This document shows positions 60,255 to 64,000 of a DNA stretch of 64,000 nucleotides, piece by piece. The DNA is from Coleophoma eucalyptorum (taxonomy: Eukaryota > Ascomycota > Leotiomycetes > Helotiales > Dermateaceae), in NCBI GenBank assembly GCA_026120035.1, contig JALRME010000002.1, positions 186,001 to 250,000 on the forward strand, given 5' to 3'. The notes beneath the pieces are model-generated. The model ran no database searches, was not told where the DNA came from, and worked only from the letters and a program-made list of their open reading frames with translations. The stretch's first letter is position 1. Each line of letters starts with the position of its first letter. Position numbers and translations under genes: made by a program.

Positions 60255-62115
60255 AGTCGCGTAGATACGTAATACCAATAAGAGATAACGAGAGGGACAA
60301 GCCGGTGGTATGATACAAGAGTATGGGATGATGAGAAAAGTCGTACGAGGGGATGAGGGGGACAGGATGAGGAAATATATATATAAACAGAGGAAAGCAC
60401 TTCTTCAATCGGTAACCACTCCCGTTTTTTGGTGTGTCAAGAATAAAGTAAGAGAGCCTTCACGCTTTTGCCCAGCGGCGGCAACCAAGACAAGCGCAGG
60501 AAGTTGAGAGGTCAACGCCAAATCGCACGTCAAGCCACGGCCAAGTATCGCCCAAATGTTGTCAGTGAATAGTAATAGGAGAGCTCAGATCGAGTCAATC
60601 AAACTCCATCATCGTCGTAGGGTATTTCTCAGCATTGTGGCCATTTGGGTGTATTTCTCAGCATCTTATCGGCTGTGATTGCGATAGAGCGGCTGTGGCA
60701 GCGGGACTAAGAGCACAACCAGGCCAGCCAGGGGACCTTTCCATCTGCCAGTGTCGCTGTTCCGATGACTTTACCATGATGAGCCTTCTTTGATTGGCCC
60801 CGTGGCTCTGGCGTCAGATAAGTGTCCCCAGCGGAAACGAGTCCCGACTACAGCGCGGCGCTGTGTCCAAGTCACCGATGCTGCAGCTTGAACTGTGTGT
60901 AGTCTTGGTTCTTGTTGTGTGGTTGTGTTGTCGTTGGTGGGTCGGAGTCTTGTTGCCGACGGCTCGTTCTTGCGCCATGCCGATAGACACGGCCAAGTCA
61001 TGTGACAAATGCGTGACGACGGTCGAGAACTTCTCACGAAGCTCTTGTCGCCTTCTCGCCTTCTCGCTTGGGAATAAAAGGTTGAGGTTTGTATCCTGCC
61101 TTTGTTGCATGTCTGACTTCGGGTCGGGTACTTGTCGGCAGCTCTTACCTTATTAATTTGAGGATGACATGCCGATGGAATGAATACAACAATGAAAGAA
61201 TGGATGAAAGACTTCACTTTGCAAAGTTAGGAAGGGAAGAATGGGGATCGGAAAGTCTCCATAGAAGTGGGAGCGATAAGCGAGCAGTATCGGGACGCTT
61301 CGTCAATAATAATATCATCTTTCCCTAAGATACCGAACGCAAAACATTAACGTAGTACTGAGACAATATTTTCTCCACAGTCAATTTCTCCCAAACAGCT
61401 GTGCCATTAAGTACACTTACGCTATCACCCCCGAATATAGAACGGGAACTTTAATGATCACCTCAATGTACACTGGCCAGGCTATCGCAGCAGATTCCCA
61501 ACTCTCAACACTTACTGTTTCTAGTGACTTGGAAAGAGCACTCAGCCATAGCAGGGATGATAACCAAGGGGCTCAATCGCGCAATTAGAGCACCAACCCT
61601 GAAGACCGCGTCTATATTGCTATCCTAGATCTCATGGCCTGAATACGTATCCGCGAAAAGATACATGTGATCCTGGCCTTGTCGGCTAGCTGTGACGAAC
61701 CTGAGATAATACGATAGTTAGACTTTGTGTGGGAGTTTTCGCCAGGCCTTAACCACTGTCCTGCATACTCATGATTTCCTGTAAATGCCGTTGCAAAGAA
61801 TTGAGATGAACTTTGATACTCAAGATGGCTCGTGATGAGTAGCTCATCACTCGCCCGCAAGTCTTGATTCACAAAGGTTCAAGGTTTGGCGTCGGGAAGG
61901 CTTCCGAAATAGATTTGTATGGAGAAACCTGCATGACGGCCATGTGAATCTCGCTTCAGGAGTTGAGATATAAACCTATCGGTTAAACTAAATTTCTAGG
62001 AACTCATTGTCTCCGCAAGGATAATTTATCTTTGCAATTTCCTTTGTTTGCAGCTTCAGATGTGCCTTTTAAGACCAAGCTCATAGAACTTTATTGGGCT
62101 TCCATTCAAGGCAGA
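60255..62115. other. Intergenic, no gene recognised
   Basis: Contains the reductase promoter and the 3' flank of the GH3-GNAT gene. Overlapping frames on both strands at 60771-61217 and 61612-61872 have no domains. Confidence 0.5.
60375..60386 (-). promoter_or_regulatory. TATA-like element of the MDR reductase gene
   Basis: An ATATATATATAA run about 125 bases before the start at 60254, in a suitable position on the minus strand for a core promoter with a short leader. Confidence 0.35.
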
Positions 62116-64000
62116 TTACCAGTCAAATCCTTCATACTCCCAAAATGGCTTGAATCCCAAAGTCTCGTAAAAGCCTCTAATGACGACCCAGTCAATGCAA
62201 ACACCTTCCATCCCTCTTCTGCGCATGTCTTCCATAGCTTTGACTAGCAATGCAAGGCCCACGCCCTTTCCCCTCCCACTCTCATCAACACCCACACAAG
62301 CAATAAGACCCGTCTTGTCTCCCGATGGTAGAAGTGGCAGATACGCGAAATCTTGACCCACCACAGAAGATGCAGAACACATCAATGTCCATCCCACTTG
62401 TGATCCGTCTGGAAGGAAGGCGACCATGACTTCATGATGTTGGCCTGCTGCAGCGAGGCGTTCATAAGCTTGCACCCATCCCTAAACTGAATTAGCACAG
62501 ATTAAAGTATTAGGACAATGGAGTCAAGTTACTATTTGCTTGAAATTAGCTCGTTGCTTCGTTATGCATTCGTCGTACTTATCAGGAGACCAAGGAGCAA
62601 AGGTGAGATCGAGTTTTGAAACTCGATCCAGAACTGATGCTGGAGCAACTTCTTCTCTGATATCGCGGTACATATCGCGCGCTGTAGGTGTCTTAAATTT
62701 TTGGAAACCTATTCAGATGTGGTCAGAACTCTGCTTCACAGTATATGGTTAACTCGCTTACCTCGATGCTGGAAGAATTCCTTTACTTCTTGTGGAAAGT
62801 CAATAGGAACACCAGGCCAGAATCTTGGGAAGACTGATCCTAATCCAAATGACTTTAAATCACCCAGACCGACCATAAAAGCAACACCTCTTAGCTGTTC
62901 TTGGGCTCTCGTGATAAGTGCAGCCCCAATACCCTGGTGTCGATGCCCTTCAGCTACACCAACGCAAGTGATCTTGCCATGCCCATTATCTGTGAGATAG
63001 GCAATGCAGAATCCGTGCTCGTGGACAAAATGTTGGCCGCTGGGATGGTTCAAGAGTTTGGTGAGTAGAGCTCGACTAATCGCCCATTTCGGGAAGAGCT
63101 TGGTGTAAAGATCATATATGAATGTGATGTCGTTCTCCGATCCGTCGAAAATTCTCACCTCCGGCTTGTTGATTGTGTTACCTACCGGAAGAGAGCCAAG
63201 AGCTTTTGCCTTGCCGAAAATAAAATCAACTGCTGCTTTGAAAGCAGGCACCGTTGGTTCATATATGGTGATATAATTCTTGACCTCGGATTCTTCTTGC
63301 AAGAAGTCGTAAGGATCACAAGTGGCAATGACGACCATCTTGCTGCCGAGCTTCTTACTAAGTGCAAGGCCCAAATCTTTTTGATAAGCACTCAGGCTTG
63401 CGTTTCGTGTCGCAAATATGACTGCATCAGCTTCAGCTATGTCTTTTTCGTCTGTCGTAGAGAGCGGGACATTGTCCAGAAATCTTATATCTTTGGTAGA
63501 TGGAATTTCAGCTCGGAGAATGTCGATGTAGCTTGATGGTGTGTATGGCTCTCGCGTCTTCTCAATTCCACTATCAACGGCGCCTCCAGGTAATGGTGCC
63601 TTTCCTGGGCTGAGAAATACGATCTTAGTATCCGGCCCAGCGTTGAGTGGAAGACTTCCTGGTTCACTCCGGACAAGCGTCGTACTCTTCTCATACATGA
63701 TGGAGGCAAGTTTGGTCTGCTCCTTAATCCTGGAATCCATTTCTGCCAGACTAGATATTGGAATGGTAGGTTCAAGAGACAGATATTTCTCTTTCAGCTT
63801 TCGCACTCTCTGCACTGATGTCTCAATGGCCTCCTGTGACAATTCGCCAGACTTCACAGCTTCAATAGCCAGCTTTATAGCTCCTACCTGAGCAGCCATA
63901 GTATGGCAAATCATAACACAATCAGTACCAGCCTGAATACTGTCAGAATAGTTGTGAGCACAAATACATTGGCACTGACCTTCAACGCCATCACGGCTCC
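62116..64000 (-). CDS. GH3 (NagZ-like) glycosidase fused to tandem GNAT domains, 5' partial
   Basis: Visible exons are 64000-63980, 63932-62762, 62708-62533 and 62481-62116, with introns of 47, 53 and 51 nt. They carry 577 codons, and the N-terminus lies outside the window. The first part is the end of a GH3 beta-N-acetylhexosaminidase-type domain (MALKAGTDCVMICHT, then KLAIEAVKSGELSQEAIETS). It continues with the GH3 C-terminal alpha/beta domain (DAVIFATRNASLSAYQKDLG). Two acetyltransferase-like segments follow. The first contains ITCVGVAEGHRHQGIGAAL; the second has IACVGVDESGRGKGVGLALL and ends FYETLGFKPFWEYEGF. The GH3-GNAT fusion is known in filamentous fungi, where a role in handling N-acetylglucosamine from chitin is plausible. 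No signal peptide can be judged because the start is missing. Confidence 0.85.

Overview
The window is nuclear DNA of a filamentous ascomycete (Pezizomycotina; a Leotiomycete-like fungus is my inference and was not tested). The evidence is short GT..AG introns (mostly 44-100 nt) with CTAAY/CTGAY branch sites, ascomycete-type Zn2Cys6 regulators, Dal5-type MFS carriers, a fungal Trk, Nup82, and an intron-containing tRNA-Gln. I rebuilt exon structures by hand from both strands. They give about 21 protein genes, two broken genes and one tRNA. No virus, transposon, CRISPR array or rRNA was recognised.

Left part, 0-24 kb. A secreted Ser/Thr-rich protein carries four Cys-repeat units (950-3234, -). 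It is followed by a membrane-anchored M24 metallopeptidase (4604-6240, -), a Dal5-like MFS carrier (6904-8502, -) with a Zn2Cys6 regulator upstream (9101-11307, -), a concentrative nucleoside transporter with a His-rich tail (12331-14445, -) and an FHIP-type dynein adaptor (15873-18859, -). On the plus strand come a secreted alpha/beta hydrolase (19923-21113) and a second MFS carrier (22002-23468).

Middle, 24-42 kb. A decayed small membrane-protein gene (about 23846-24393, -) precedes a MARVEL-domain protein (25327-26101, +), a long disordered protein (28229-30025, +) and a Trk potassium-transporter locus broken by three single-base frameshifts (31120-33353, +). A housekeeping block follows: histone H4, TRAPP subunit Trs20, mitochondrial ribosomal protein MRPL31, cap-binding protein CBP20 and nucleoporin Nup82. 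Trs20/MRPL31 and CBP20/Nup82 are divergent pairs on very short promoters. A UPC2-like regulator closes the block.

Right part, 43-64 kb. A gene-poor 5.8-kb stretch precedes the most notable gene, 48755-54056 (+). It encodes a 1749-residue adenylation-carrier protein fused to three left-handed beta-helix segments alternating with membrane helices. This is the layout of poly-amino-acid (epsilon-poly-lysine type) synthetases. A tRNA-Gln(TTG), a second large Zn2Cys6 regulator (55958-58489, +) and an MDR reductase of the trans-enoyl-reductase/ToxD type (58970-60254, -) follow, so 48.7-60.3 kb could be a small specialised-metabolism locus. The window ends inside a GH3 glycosidase fused to two GNAT acetyltransferase domains (62116-64000, -).
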